Source: UBA4416 sp044238845 (lineage in GTDB: Bacteria; Bacteroidota; Bacteroidia; B-17B0; Aurantibacillaceae). Taken from it: a DNA stretch of 64,000 nucleotides. The DNA lies in NCBI GenBank assembly GCA_044238845.1, contig JBIICN010000018.1, forward strand, positions 1 to 64,000, in the 5' to 3' direction. Of the stretch, positions 8,298 through 15,689 are shown piece by piece; position 1 is the stretch's first letter, and the number at the start of each line of letters is the position of its first letter. The notes under the pieces were generated by a model that was not told the DNA's origin, made no database searches, and saw only the letters and a program-made list of their open reading frames with translations. The translations under genes and the position numbers were made by a program.

Positions 8298-9491
8298 TTA
8301 TAAGGTTTTGTAAAAAGAAATTAATTGTTGAGCAATAAGCTTGTAATCAAAGGTTTTTTCGGCTAAAGCCCGAGCAGATTGCTGTAAATCTTGTTTTTTT
8401 GAAGGGTTAGATAATAATTCAACAATATCATTAGCAAATGCACGACTTGTGTCGGCAATCATCAAATCTTTATTGTGTGAGTAGGGAATGCCTTCGGCTC
8501 CAATGCTTGTGGTGACAATAGCTTTTCCGTAGGCTAACCCTTCTACCAATTTTATCCGTAAGCCGCTTCCCGACCATAATGGAACTAGCATGATGTCGTA
8601 TGTTTTATAAAATTCGGCTGAATCTTTTACATCATCAATGATACTAATATTGTTTGATGCTAATTTCTTAAATTTATCAGGCATTCCTCTTCCGGCTAAT
8701 ATAAGTTTGGCCTCGGGTTTACTTTTTAAGACGTCATTCCAAACAGTATTCAATAACCAATCAACGGCTTCAATGTTTGGTAACCAATCCATAGATGCAA
8801 AATGAAACAATGTATTTGGATGCGAGGCATTAATGACTGTTTTATATCTATTTAAATTAATGCCCGTTAAGCAGGTATTAATTAGTTTATTTGGACACAG
8901 AGAGGAAATAGTTTTTTTGTCCTCATCAGTGATTGTAACAATAGCGTCTACTTGATTAAAGGCATTAATTTCAAATGATTTTAATCGATTGTTTTGAAGA
9001 GTTAGATATGTTTTTTTGAAAATATTTTTTTCGTTTACTAAATGCCTTTCCCAAATCTGATGCTCTAGGTTATGGCTTCTTAATACAATTTTAGCATTAG
9101 AATGTTTTTTAATTATTGGAATATAAGTACACATAAAAACACCTTCTATTTGCACAATATCAAAAGTGGTGCTTTGTAATTTTTTTATCAAAGCCTCTTC
9201 ATATTCTTTAAAATAAAAACGACTGACAAAATAAGATTGTGAAGAAAATAAGTTAGTAAAAGCCCCAATTTTAGTGGTATCTGCATTTCTGTAGATAGAT
9301 TTGTAGTGAGTTTTTTGTATAAAATCTGAGGGAATATTTTCTTCGGGTTTAAAATGCTTTTTGGTATTAATGGGTAGTAGATGTAGTTCAATGCCATTAT
9401 CTGCCAAACCTTCGGCTAATGTACAAATGGCAATGGAGCTTCCGTCGTTTGCAGGGTAAGGTGCTTTATTACAAAGTTGTAGAATTCGCAT
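8298..9491 (-). CDS. glycosyltransferase family 4
   Basis: 397 aa with the GT-B two-domain layout. N-terminal MRILQLCNKAPYPANDGSSI is the glycine/proline loop of GT4 enzymes that act on large acceptors. The C-terminal half has LILAGRGMP, the FYKTYDIMLVPLWSGSGLRIKLVEGLAYGKAIVTT segment containing the donor-binding ExxxxG/A region, and IGAEGI. It probably transfers a sugar to a lipid-linked or polysaccharide acceptor at the cytoplasmic face of the membrane. Its start overlaps the end of the LptF/G gene by 23 bases, so the two are translationally linked; a role in lipopolysaccharide assembly is plausible but inferred. Confidence 0.88.
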   Translation of the reverse strand: MRILQLCNKAPYPANDGSSIAICTLAEGLADNGIELHLLPINTKKHFKPEENIPSDFIQKTHYKSIYRNADTTKIGAFTNLFSSQSYFVSRFYFKEYEEALIKKLQSTTFDIVQIEGVFMCTYIPIIKKHSNAKIVLRSHNLEHQIWERHLVNEKNIFKKTYLTLQNNRLKSFEINAFNQVDAIVTITDEDKKTISSLCPNKLINTCLTGINLNRYKTVINASHPNTLFHFASMDWLPNIEAVDWLLNTVWNDVLKSKPEAKLILAGRGMPDKFKKLASNNISIIDDVKDSAEFYKTYDIMLVPLWSGSGLRIKLVEGLAYGKAIVTTSIGAEGIPYSHNKDLMIADTSRAFANDIVELLSNPSKKQDLQQSARALAEKTFDYKLIAQQLISFYKTL

Positions 9492-10911
9492 TTGGTGTTT
9501 TACGTTTAAATATTTTTTTGATAGGATCAGTATATGCTGTCATATCAAATAATGCAGAATCTTTTGCTGCCTTGTAGGTTAAGAAAATACCCAGAGGTAA
9601 GAATAAAAATAAAGGAAACCAAGAACCAAAAACTACTGTGTAAACTCCTTCAATAACCAAATCTTTGTAAATAATATCAATCACATAATATAATAAGAAA
9701 AATATAACGGCCACCACCACAGGTAGTCCCATGCCGCCTTTACGAATAATAGCGCCTAAGGATGCCCCCACAAAAAATAAAACGATACAAGCAAAGGAAA
9801 TAGTTATTTTTTTATGCCAACCTACTTGCCATTCTAATTTATTTAAAGTTTTTCCATAAATTTCATCATTTATTGAATCAATAAAACTACTTGAGCTTCT
9901 TGTTAAGTTTTGAGCGTTTTCAACCGATCTGTTAAATTCATCTTTGTTTAAAGAGGCGTAAAATTGTTTAATAGGTTGATGTGCTATTTTAAAATCAGAT
10001 GTTCGTAGAGTTCTGGCTAAAAAATAATTTTTAAATTGGTCTTGTAATCTTTCATACTTACCATTTATAGCAATATTCATGGTGTCAATTTCTTTATCTA
10101 TTTGCCAAATATTCATCATTTCATGATGTCCTTTAAATAATTCTTCTTGAGTTTGTTTCATTTTAAAGCCACTCATGTCCACATTTACATTTAATTCTTT
10201 ATAAATTAATTGCATCAAAGGTCTTGTGTTTTTGTGATCGGCTTCTTGCACAATATCTTCATAGCGAGTTCCATTATTTAATTGTATTTGTAAATAATTG
10301 GTATCGGGCGAAGTTTTCATTTTTCCGCTATCCGCATATAGTTGCACGTTATTACCAAGTCCATCCGAGTGATCGTAAATACTTAAATTAAATAAGGTTT
10401 GTCCATCTTTACTTTTTTTAGCCACCTTTATGCTATAGCCATCTAATTGGCTATAATACACACCTTCTTTTATGCTCAAAGTAGGTTTTGCTTGTCGTAT
10501 ATCCCATAGCATACGAGCCGATTTTAGAGTTATTTTTGGTAGAATAAAATTATTAAATACGAACGTAAAAGCTGCCAAAAACAAAATGAAAACAAAAATG
10601 GGACGTATAATTTTAAACAAAGATAAGCCCGATGATTTCATAGCAGCCAATTCATAGTTTTCGGCCAAATTACCAAATGTCATAATGGATGAAAGTAAAA
10701 CTGCCAAAGGCATAGCAATTGGTATAAATGTTAAAAAAGAATAGGCAAAAAACTGAGTCAATACCCATGTTCCCATTCCTTTACCTACAATATCATCCAT
10801 ATAAGTAAACACATGAATTAAAAAGAAAACAAACACCCCAATAAACAGAGTTAGAAAAAAAGGCGGTAAATACGCTTTTAGGAGATATTTATGTAATACT
10901 TTAGTTTCCAA
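9469..10911 (-). CDS. LptF/LptG-family permease (YjgP/YjgQ)
   Basis: 480 aa starting at a TTG; a TAG lies four codons upstream in frame and no ATG is available before the first helix. The N-terminal helices (VLHKYLLKAYLPPFFLTLFI, MPLAVLLSSIMTFGNLAENYELAAMKSSG) and the three C-terminal helices flanking a long periplasmic domain are the LptF/G layout. The LAENYELAAMKSSG coupling segment is characteristic. The family moves lipopolysaccharide from the inner membrane together with LptB. Bacteroidota members are longer than the E. coli proteins (about 360 aa), as here. Upstream of, and overlapping, a GT4 gene. Confidence 0.88.
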   Translation of the reverse strand: METKVLHKYLLKAYLPPFFLTLFIGVFVFFLIHVFTYMDDIVGKGMGTWVLTQFFAYSFLTFIPIAMPLAVLLSSIMTFGNLAENYELAAMKSSGLSLFKIIRPIFVFILFLAAFTFVFNNFILPKITLKSARMLWDIRQAKPTLSIKEGVYYSQLDGYSIKVAKKSKDGQTLFNLSIYDHSDGLGNNVQLYADSGKMKTSPDTNYLQIQLNNGTRYEDIVQEADHKNTRPLMQLIYKELNVNVDMSGFKMKQTQEELFKGHHEMMNIWQIDKEIDTMNIAINGKYERLQDQFKNYFLARTLRTSDFKIAHQPIKQFYASLNKDEFNRSVENAQNLTRSSSSFIDSINDEIYGKTLNKLEWQVGWHKKITISFACIVLFFVGASLGAIIRKGGMGLPVVVAVIFFLLYYVIDIIYKDLVIEGVYTVVFGSWFPLFLFLPLGIFLTYKAAKDSALFDMTAYTDPIKKIFKRKTPNANSTTL

Positions 10912-10973
10912 TATTTGGGTCTAATTTAAAGGATATTTTTTAATGAGAAGTATACAAATTATATAAACTTTGT

Positions 10974-10981
10974 TATTTTTG
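10974..10981 (+). promoter_or_regulatory. TAnnTTTG -7 element giving a (near-)leaderless mRNA for the GT2 gene
   Basis: TATTTTTG ends only six bases before the ATG at 10988. With transcription starting a few bases after the element, the mRNA would have almost no 5' leader. Confidence 0.6.
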
Positions 10982-10987
10982 TAGGAT

Positions 10988-11737
10988 ATGATTAATGGAA
11001 AAAAGATAGTAGTTGTTTTGCCAGCATATAATGCTGCATTAACTTTAAAACGCACGTATGATGAAATCCCTTTTGATATTGTGGATGATGTAGTGTTAGT
11101 TGATGATCATAGTACTGATAATACAACCGAGGTTGGGCGTCAATTAGGTATTAAGCACGTTATTCGCCACGAAAAGAACAAAGGATATGGCGGTAATCAA
11201 AAAACATGTTATGATAAAGCCCTTGAATTAGGAGCGGATATCGTTATTATGTTGCACCCTGATTACCAGTACACACCAAAATTAATTCAAAGTATGAGTT
11301 ATATCATTGCAAATGAATTATATCCATCAGTGTTTGGATCGCGTATTTTAGGTAAAGGGGCGTTAAAAGGCGGAATGCCAATGTATAAGTATATTTTTAA
11401 TCGATGCTTAACTTTAACTCAAAATATTTTAATTAATCAAAAATTAAGCGAGTATCATACTGGATATAGAGCTTTTAATAGAGAGATTTTAGAAACGATT
11501 AGTTATCACGAAAACTCTGATGATTTTGTATTTGATAATCAAATGATTTCTCAAATTTTTTATGCAGGATTCCAAATAGCTGAAATTACATGTCCTACAA
11601 AATATTTCCCTGAAGCAAGTTCTATTAACTTTAGAAGAAGTGCAAAATACGGAATGGGAGTATTAGGAGTTTCTTTTAGTCATTTCTTTAATAAATTAGG
11701 GTTAGCTAAAAATAAAATTTACGTTCGTAAAAAATAA
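10988..11737 (+). CDS. glycosyltransferase family 2
   Basis: 249 aa of GT-A fold. MINGKKIVVVLPAYNAALTLKRTYDEIP opens the nucleotide-binding region, VVLVDDHSTDNT is the first acidic motif, and IVIMLHPDYQYTPKLI carries the DxD-like Asp. It resembles dolichyl/polyprenyl-phosphate mannosyl- or glucosyltransferase-like single-domain GT2 proteins, and I see no C-terminal membrane helices. The donor and acceptor are unknown. A lipoprotein gene follows 18 bases downstream in the same direction, probably on the same transcript. Confidence 0.88.
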   Translation: MINGKKIVVVLPAYNAALTLKRTYDEIPFDIVDDVVLVDDHSTDNTTEVGRQLGIKHVIRHEKNKGYGGNQKTCYDKALELGADIVIMLHPDYQYTPKLIQSMSYIIANELYPSVFGSRILGKGALKGGMPMYKYIFNRCLTLTQNILINQKLSEYHTGYRAFNREILETISYHENSDDFVFDNQMISQIFYAGFQIAEITCPTKYFPEASSINFRRSAKYGMGVLGVSFSHFFNKLGLAKNKIYVRKK

Positions 11738-11755
11738 TCTTTCATACATTTTATC

Positions 11756-12838
11756 ATGAGAATAATTAATCTGTTCATTTTTATCACATTAATTATTCTA
11801 ACACCTTCTTGTAAATCATGTAAGGATGATAAAACAGAAGAGCAAACACCAGAAGCACCAGATAATGGACCAAATATAGAAAATACACAAGGTTTTGGAG
11901 TATTAGCTAAAGTAAATGGTATTTGGGATGGACCAGTATCTTCAACAACAGGGCTTGGTAGTTATCCTCAATGGATAGTAGATTTTAGACCAATTTCAGA
12001 AAATCAAGTTTCGGCAAAAAACGAGTTAGATACTATGAATGATATTTTTATGTCGTTTTTTATTGTGAAGCATCATAACTCTTATAAAGTTGCTTTTAGA
12101 AATGGAGGATCATTTGGTGGCAGTAAAAGGGTTTCTTACATGTTAACAGATAGTGTTTCAGAAACATCAAGCCAATCTTTTTATCGTTTTTCGGAAGTAG
12201 TAAAAGGTAAAGCAAGAGCTTATTCGGAAGTTATTAGAAAAGGCGATAGTTTAATTTTAAAATCTTATACCAATAAAACAAATACATTGCCTTCATCAGT
12301 ACCTCATATGGTTTGGAGGGCAAAGATGCAAGATAGTACTTCGGCTTCTGCCGCAGCAACGTTGTTTAGTTTTCCAAAAAAATCAATGGCAAAGGATTTC
12401 TCTTCAACCTTTGTAGGGCAAGCCGAATCTATTTATTATGCAGGTGCTGGTATCCCAGCTGGCGATCCTTATCCCGAAACAGCACAACCATACTTAGGAA
12501 AAACAACCGTTAATTATACCTACGATGGCGCTCATGTGCCTGTAGTAGGAAAAAAAGTGTTATTAATTATTATGACACAACCTTTGTTTAGTGGTTTTAC
12601 GCCTAATTTATCTAATCTAAAGTACAGATCGCGATATGTCATTTTAGATGCATTAGATCAAAGTTTTGCATTTAATTATATGCATCCTGGGTCTTATTTC
12701 GTGTATGCCTTATATGACACTGATGGAAATTTAACTCCGAGTAATGGCGATTGGTTAAGTACTGCTAATACTTCCTTTACTTTAGGGGCTTTAGGAACAA
12801 CAACAGTTAGTCCACAAATTAATTTTACAATTCCTTAG
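11756..12838 (+). CDS. predicted lipoprotein, unknown function
   Basis: 360 aa. A lipoprotein signal MRIINLFIFITLIILTPSC puts the Cys at residue 19, followed by a Lys/Glu/Pro-rich linker to about residue 45. The body begins GFGVLAKVNGIWDGPVSS and has the beta-sandwich-like composition of secreted binding proteins. The C-terminal part (LLIIMTQPLFSGFTPNL, HPGSYFVYALYDTDGN) resembles a transthyretin-like fold. No enzyme motif is recognised. It follows the GT2 gene by 18 bases and is convergent with the HAD gene, whose stop is only four bases away. Confidence 0.72.
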   Translation: MRIINLFIFITLIILTPSCKSCKDDKTEEQTPEAPDNGPNIENTQGFGVLAKVNGIWDGPVSSTTGLGSYPQWIVDFRPISENQVSAKNELDTMNDIFMSFFIVKHHNSYKVAFRNGGSFGGSKRVSYMLTDSVSETSSQSFYRFSEVVKGKARAYSEVIRKGDSLILKSYTNKTNTLPSSVPHMVWRAKMQDSTSASAAATLFSFPKKSMAKDFSSTFVGQAESIYYAGAGIPAGDPYPETAQPYLGKTTVNYTYDGAHVPVVGKKVLLIIMTQPLFSGFTPNLSNLKYRSRYVILDALDQSFAFNYMHPGSYFVYALYDTDGNLTPSNGDWLSTANTSFTLGALGTTTVSPQINFTIP

Positions 12839-12842
12839 TAGT

Positions 12843-13472
12843 TTAAATTAAGTTCAACTCTTCTATTAAACTTTTTACATCTTTTTCTTTACTCAATAAG
12901 TGAGCGGTAATACCTGTTTTTAAAGCTCCATCGATGTGTTGAGGAGAATCGTCAATGAATATTGTTTCAGAGGCATTAAGGGTATTTTCATTTAATACAA
13001 AATCAAAAATCTCCCTATCAGGTTTTCTCATGCCTATGCGACATGAATAATACACTTTTTCGAAAAATGGTTCTAAATTTTTAAAGCCATGTTGTTGGTA
13101 TAAATCTTTTTCAAAACGGGTAATATGCGTTTCGTTGGTATTACTTAGTAAAAAGATACGGTAGCGATGTTTTAATTGATTGAGCAATTCTAAACGATGT
13201 ATTGGGAAGTCTAATAGCATGGCATTCCATGCATTTAGGAGCTGTTTATCGGTTAAGGGATTATCCAAGGATTTATTAAGTTCAATAAAAAAATCTGTTT
13301 CGTTTATTTGTCCTTTGTCAAATAAATCGAAAATAGGAGTTTGTTGTAATTGACTGTAAATAGATTCAAAAGGTTTGTTTGTCAATTTATTAAACTCAGA
13401 TATGGTTTTAGGGATATCTAAATTTATTATAACACCACCAAGGTCGAAAATTATATTTTTTATTTCGCTCAC
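12843..13472 (-). CDS. HAD-superfamily phosphatase (YihX/HAD-IA type)
   Basis: 209 aa from GTG at 13472. I prefer this start to the ATG at 13511 because the perfect -7 element TATATTTG (minus strand 13500-13493) lies between them, and because the protein then starts VSEIKNIIFDLGGVII as in homologues. HAD motif I is DLGGV (nucleophile Asp in FDLGG; the usual second Asp of DxD is replaced by Gly, as in YihX-type enzymes), motif II is LLSNT, and motif III/IV is GMRKPDREIF followed by FIDDSPQHI. It probably dephosphorylates a small sugar or nucleotide phosphate in the cytoplasm. Confidence 0.85.
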   Translation of the reverse strand: MSEIKNIIFDLGGVIINLDIPKTISEFNKLTNKPFESIYSQLQQTPIFDLFDKGQINETDFFIELNKSLDNPLTDKQLLNAWNAMLLDFPIHRLELLNQLKHRYRIFLLSNTNETHITRFEKDLYQQHGFKNLEPFFEKVYYSCRIGMRKPDREIFDFVLNENTLNASETIFIDDSPQHIDGALKTGITAHLLSKEKDVKSLIEELNLI

Positions 13473-13492
13473 AATATTTTGTTTATGTGCTA

Positions 13493-13500
13493 CAAATATA
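13493..13500 (-). promoter_or_regulatory. TAnnTTTG -7 element for the HAD gene
   Basis: TATATTTG on the minus strand, 20 bases before GTG 13472 and inside the longer ORF. It therefore decides the start codon. Confidence 0.6.
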
Positions 13501-13537
13501 TATTTTTGCATCCTTATTCTGAAGTAAAATTCATAAT

Positions 13538-13611
13538 GCTCCTATAGCTCATTCGGTTAGAGCAACTGACTCATAATCAGTAGGTGCCTGGTTCGATTCC
13601 AGGTGGGAGCA
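13538..13611 (+). tRNA. tRNA with CAT anticodon (Met elongator or Ile2)
   Basis: A complete cloverleaf can be drawn. Acceptor arms GCTCCTA/TGGGAGC, D stem GCTC/GAGC, anticodon stem ACTGA/TCAGT around loop CTCATAA (anticodon CAT), T stem CCTGG/CCAGG around TTCGATT, and discriminator A73. CCA is not encoded. A seven-pair acceptor stem without the initiator C1-A72 mismatch excludes initiator tRNA. The pairs C4-G69 and C5-G68 resemble those used by TilS to recognise tRNA-Ile2, but position 29-41 is T-A rather than C-G, so elongator Met remains possible. Confidence 0.93.
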
Positions 13612-13622
13612 CGGTTAAAAAT

Positions 13623-13665
13623 AAAATCCTTTGATAGCAGAGCTTTTCAAAGGATTTTTTATTTT
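13623..13665 (+). terminator. intrinsic terminator after the tRNA, bidirectional
   Basis: Perfect 12-base arms AAAATCCTTTGA and TCAAAGGATTTT around a 12-base loop, followed by T-rich sequence on both strands. It serves the tRNA and, on the other strand, the hydrolase gene ending at 13716. Confidence 0.8.
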
Positions 13666-13715
13666 AGGGGGTCGTTTTAGGTGTCTGAGGTTATAAATAG
13701 TGTTATGGGCTGGTT

Positions 13716-14915
13716 TTATTCCTTAACTAGTTTTAAAACTTGTTTCAGATTTTCTTTGATAGTTAAAAAGTAAATACCTTTCGCCAAGTTAGATATGTCA
13801 ACGCTGGTGTTTTCGGAAATTATTTTTCCACGCAATAGGATTCTTCCTAAATTATCATTCACAAAATAGTCTTTGCCAAAAAAAGAAGAATTTGCTTTTA
13901 TATTTACCGTATTGCTGGCTGGGTTGGGGTAAATTTCAATATTAGAAAGTTTATTATCTTCAATACTTGTAACTACTGATACACAGTCTGAAAAATAGTT
14001 GGTTATGTATGCTTTTTCAGTTGCGTTTGCTTGATGAAAAGCAGCACCTTTTACATGAGTAATATCTCCTCCCAAATACGAATAGGCAGTAATTGCTAAA
14101 GTACCAGTGCCTGTTGTTGTGCCGGACGTTAATATACCGCCAGAATAACCTTTATAAGTAGCTATATTAAAGGCAGCCGTTTCTGCTGGCAAAAAAGTTG
14201 CGCCTACTAAAGAAGTTCCGCCTAGATATGGTATTAAATTGTCGTTAGTATTACTTATACTCAAATATTTTCTTGAGTGTATTGGGCTTACAGGAACATT
14301 GTATCCACAATTTACATTAACTGAACTTGTTGTGGCTGCGTTTGGTTTATAAAAAATCCCTGAGCGATAATTGAAATCACTAAGATGAGAAACAATAGCA
14401 CATACCATATCTATGCCTGGGTTAGTGTTTTCAATAAAAACCCGATTGGTTAAACCCGAGCCATTAGAGACGCCTAAAATTCTAATTTTATTTGGATTAA
14501 CATTAGTAGTATATGTTTGTAAAATATTTACTAGGTCATTTATCATATCAACATCAGGAGCATCGCTGTTTTCTGAACAAATATTCCAACTATTTTCAAA
14601 TCCGGTTGGAGCAACAAGTATATGGCATGGAAGCACTGAACCAAATTGACCTGGACCAATCATTGGAGGTCCTGCTAAAGTTGAAAGGTTCTGAGAACCA
14701 TTACCATGAAGTAAAATACACACAGGAAACCCACCTGGAGGAACAGTGCCGCTTGGAACTGATATTGCAATTGGGTAGGTATAGCCGCTCGGCTCGGTAG
14801 GCCAAGTTTTTGTTATGATAATACTAGTGCTTGGAGTTAAAACCTGAGAAACTCCAAATATTGGTATGTAAATCAATGCGATGAAAAGTAATTTAGTAAT
14901 GTTTAAAGTTGTCAT
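13716..14915 (-). CDS. T9SS-exported alpha/beta-hydrolase with type A sorting domain
   Basis: 399 aa from the ATG at 14915. Signal peptide (TKLLFIALIYIPIFGVSQ), then an esterase/depolymerase-like alpha/beta-hydrolase core: oxyanion-region HGNG at about 70-73, the nucleophile elbow GVSNGSG with Ser at about 150, and a late His in THVKGAAFH. The last 80 residues (IEIYPNPASNTVNIKA, KGIYFLTIKENLKQVLKLVKE) are a T9SS type A sorting domain, so the enzyme should be secreted or bound at the cell surface. The catalytic domain resembles PHB-depolymerase/LpqC-like esterases; the substrate is unknown. It is flanked by a terminator and by a gene-free stretch upstream. Confidence 0.85.
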   Translation of the reverse strand: MTTLNITKLLFIALIYIPIFGVSQVLTPSTSIIITKTWPTEPSGYTYPIAISVPSGTVPPGGFPVCILLHGNGSQNLSTLAGPPMIGPGQFGSVLPCHILVAPTGFENSWNICSENSDAPDVDMINDLVNILQTYTTNVNPNKIRILGVSNGSGLTNRVFIENTNPGIDMVCAIVSHLSDFNYRSGIFYKPNAATTSSVNVNCGYNVPVSPIHSRKYLSISNTNDNLIPYLGGTSLVGATFLPAETAAFNIATYKGYSGGILTSGTTTGTGTLAITAYSYLGGDITHVKGAAFHQANATEKAYITNYFSDCVSVVTSIEDNKLSNIEIYPNPASNTVNIKANSSFFGKDYFVNDNLGRILLRGKIISENTSVDISNLAKGIYFLTIKENLKQVLKLVKE

Positions 14916-14930
14916 ATATTTTGTTATCAA

Positions 14931-15116
14931 TATTTTAGTTTAATCGTATCTTTTTTTTTAACTTGCCCATAACGTTTTCGCGCTAAGCAACGGATTGATT
15001 TGAAACATTGTCTACCAAAACGCTCTAACAAAGATAAATGTTTAATGGACTTTTGCAATCGCCAAGGCCGAAAATTCAAATTGAATCTTGGGTGGATATT
15101 GGCTGTAAATTATGTT
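14931..15116. other. unexplained intergenic stretch, possible decayed repeat or recombination site
   Basis: About 185 bases without an ORF. The middle (about 14960-15090) is noticeably richer in G and C than the flanks and contains GCCCATAACG and CGCGCTAAGC. It does not code and shows only a weak hairpin (CGTTTT/AAAACG). It lies 3' of the small hypothetical gene at 15117. Confidence 0.35.
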
Positions 15117-15614
15117 CTATTTGTTTTCCATAATGATGTCAAATTGCAATTTATCATTATTGGCATTTATAGTTGAATCATCTAATAGTTCATATTTGCT
15201 CATTGATAGTGCATATATTTCATTGTCAATAGGTATAAAATACTTTGGTTTTTTATCTGTACAAATATTAACTAATTCTAAATAGTATTTATAGGGCGTT
15301 TCATTCGAAAAAACTACTTTAATTCCATGAATACTATCAAATGACTGTTTTAGGAAATTTAGTTCTGTTTTAATTAATTTTAATACACTATCATTTTTTA
15401 CTTCATCTGATGTTAAATGATAAGGCTTAAAAACTCTTTTTGTTTTCCAATACTCTAACATACTCGTGCAAGTCATTGAACCACCAAAGGATATTTTTAC
15501 ACTATTATTATCAACCAAATTTTTATTATGATTAATCAAATAAAACCCAATTAACGATAATAATGAAATGATTAATATCGTCAAGAGTATGTAAAATTGA
15601 GCTTTGTAATTCAT
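15117..15614 (-). CDS. hypothetical membrane-anchored protein
   Basis: 165 aa that I do not recognise. The N terminus MNYKAQFYILLTILIISLLSLIGFYLI is one membrane helix. The remainder is predicted to be soluble outside the membrane, with a single conserved-looking stretch GGSMTCTSMLEYWKTKR and Lys/Asn-rich sequence. It has no lipobox or sorting domain. It stands alone between LigA and the T9SS hydrolase with gene-free DNA on its 3' side, which suggests an accessory gene rather than part of an operon. Confidence 0.65.
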   Translation of the reverse strand: MNYKAQFYILLTILIISLLSLIGFYLINHNKNLVDNNSVKISFGGSMTCTSMLEYWKTKRVFKPYHLTSDEVKNDSVLKLIKTELNFLKQSFDSIHGIKVVFSNETPYKYYLELVNICTDKKPKYFIPIDNEIYALSMSKYELLDDSTINANNDKLQFDIIMENK

Positions 15615-15689
15615 TCTAGTGTCGATTTCATTTATTTTTTATTATGTGTCCGTAAAATAGGGTTTGACTATTTAGAAATATACAAATTT

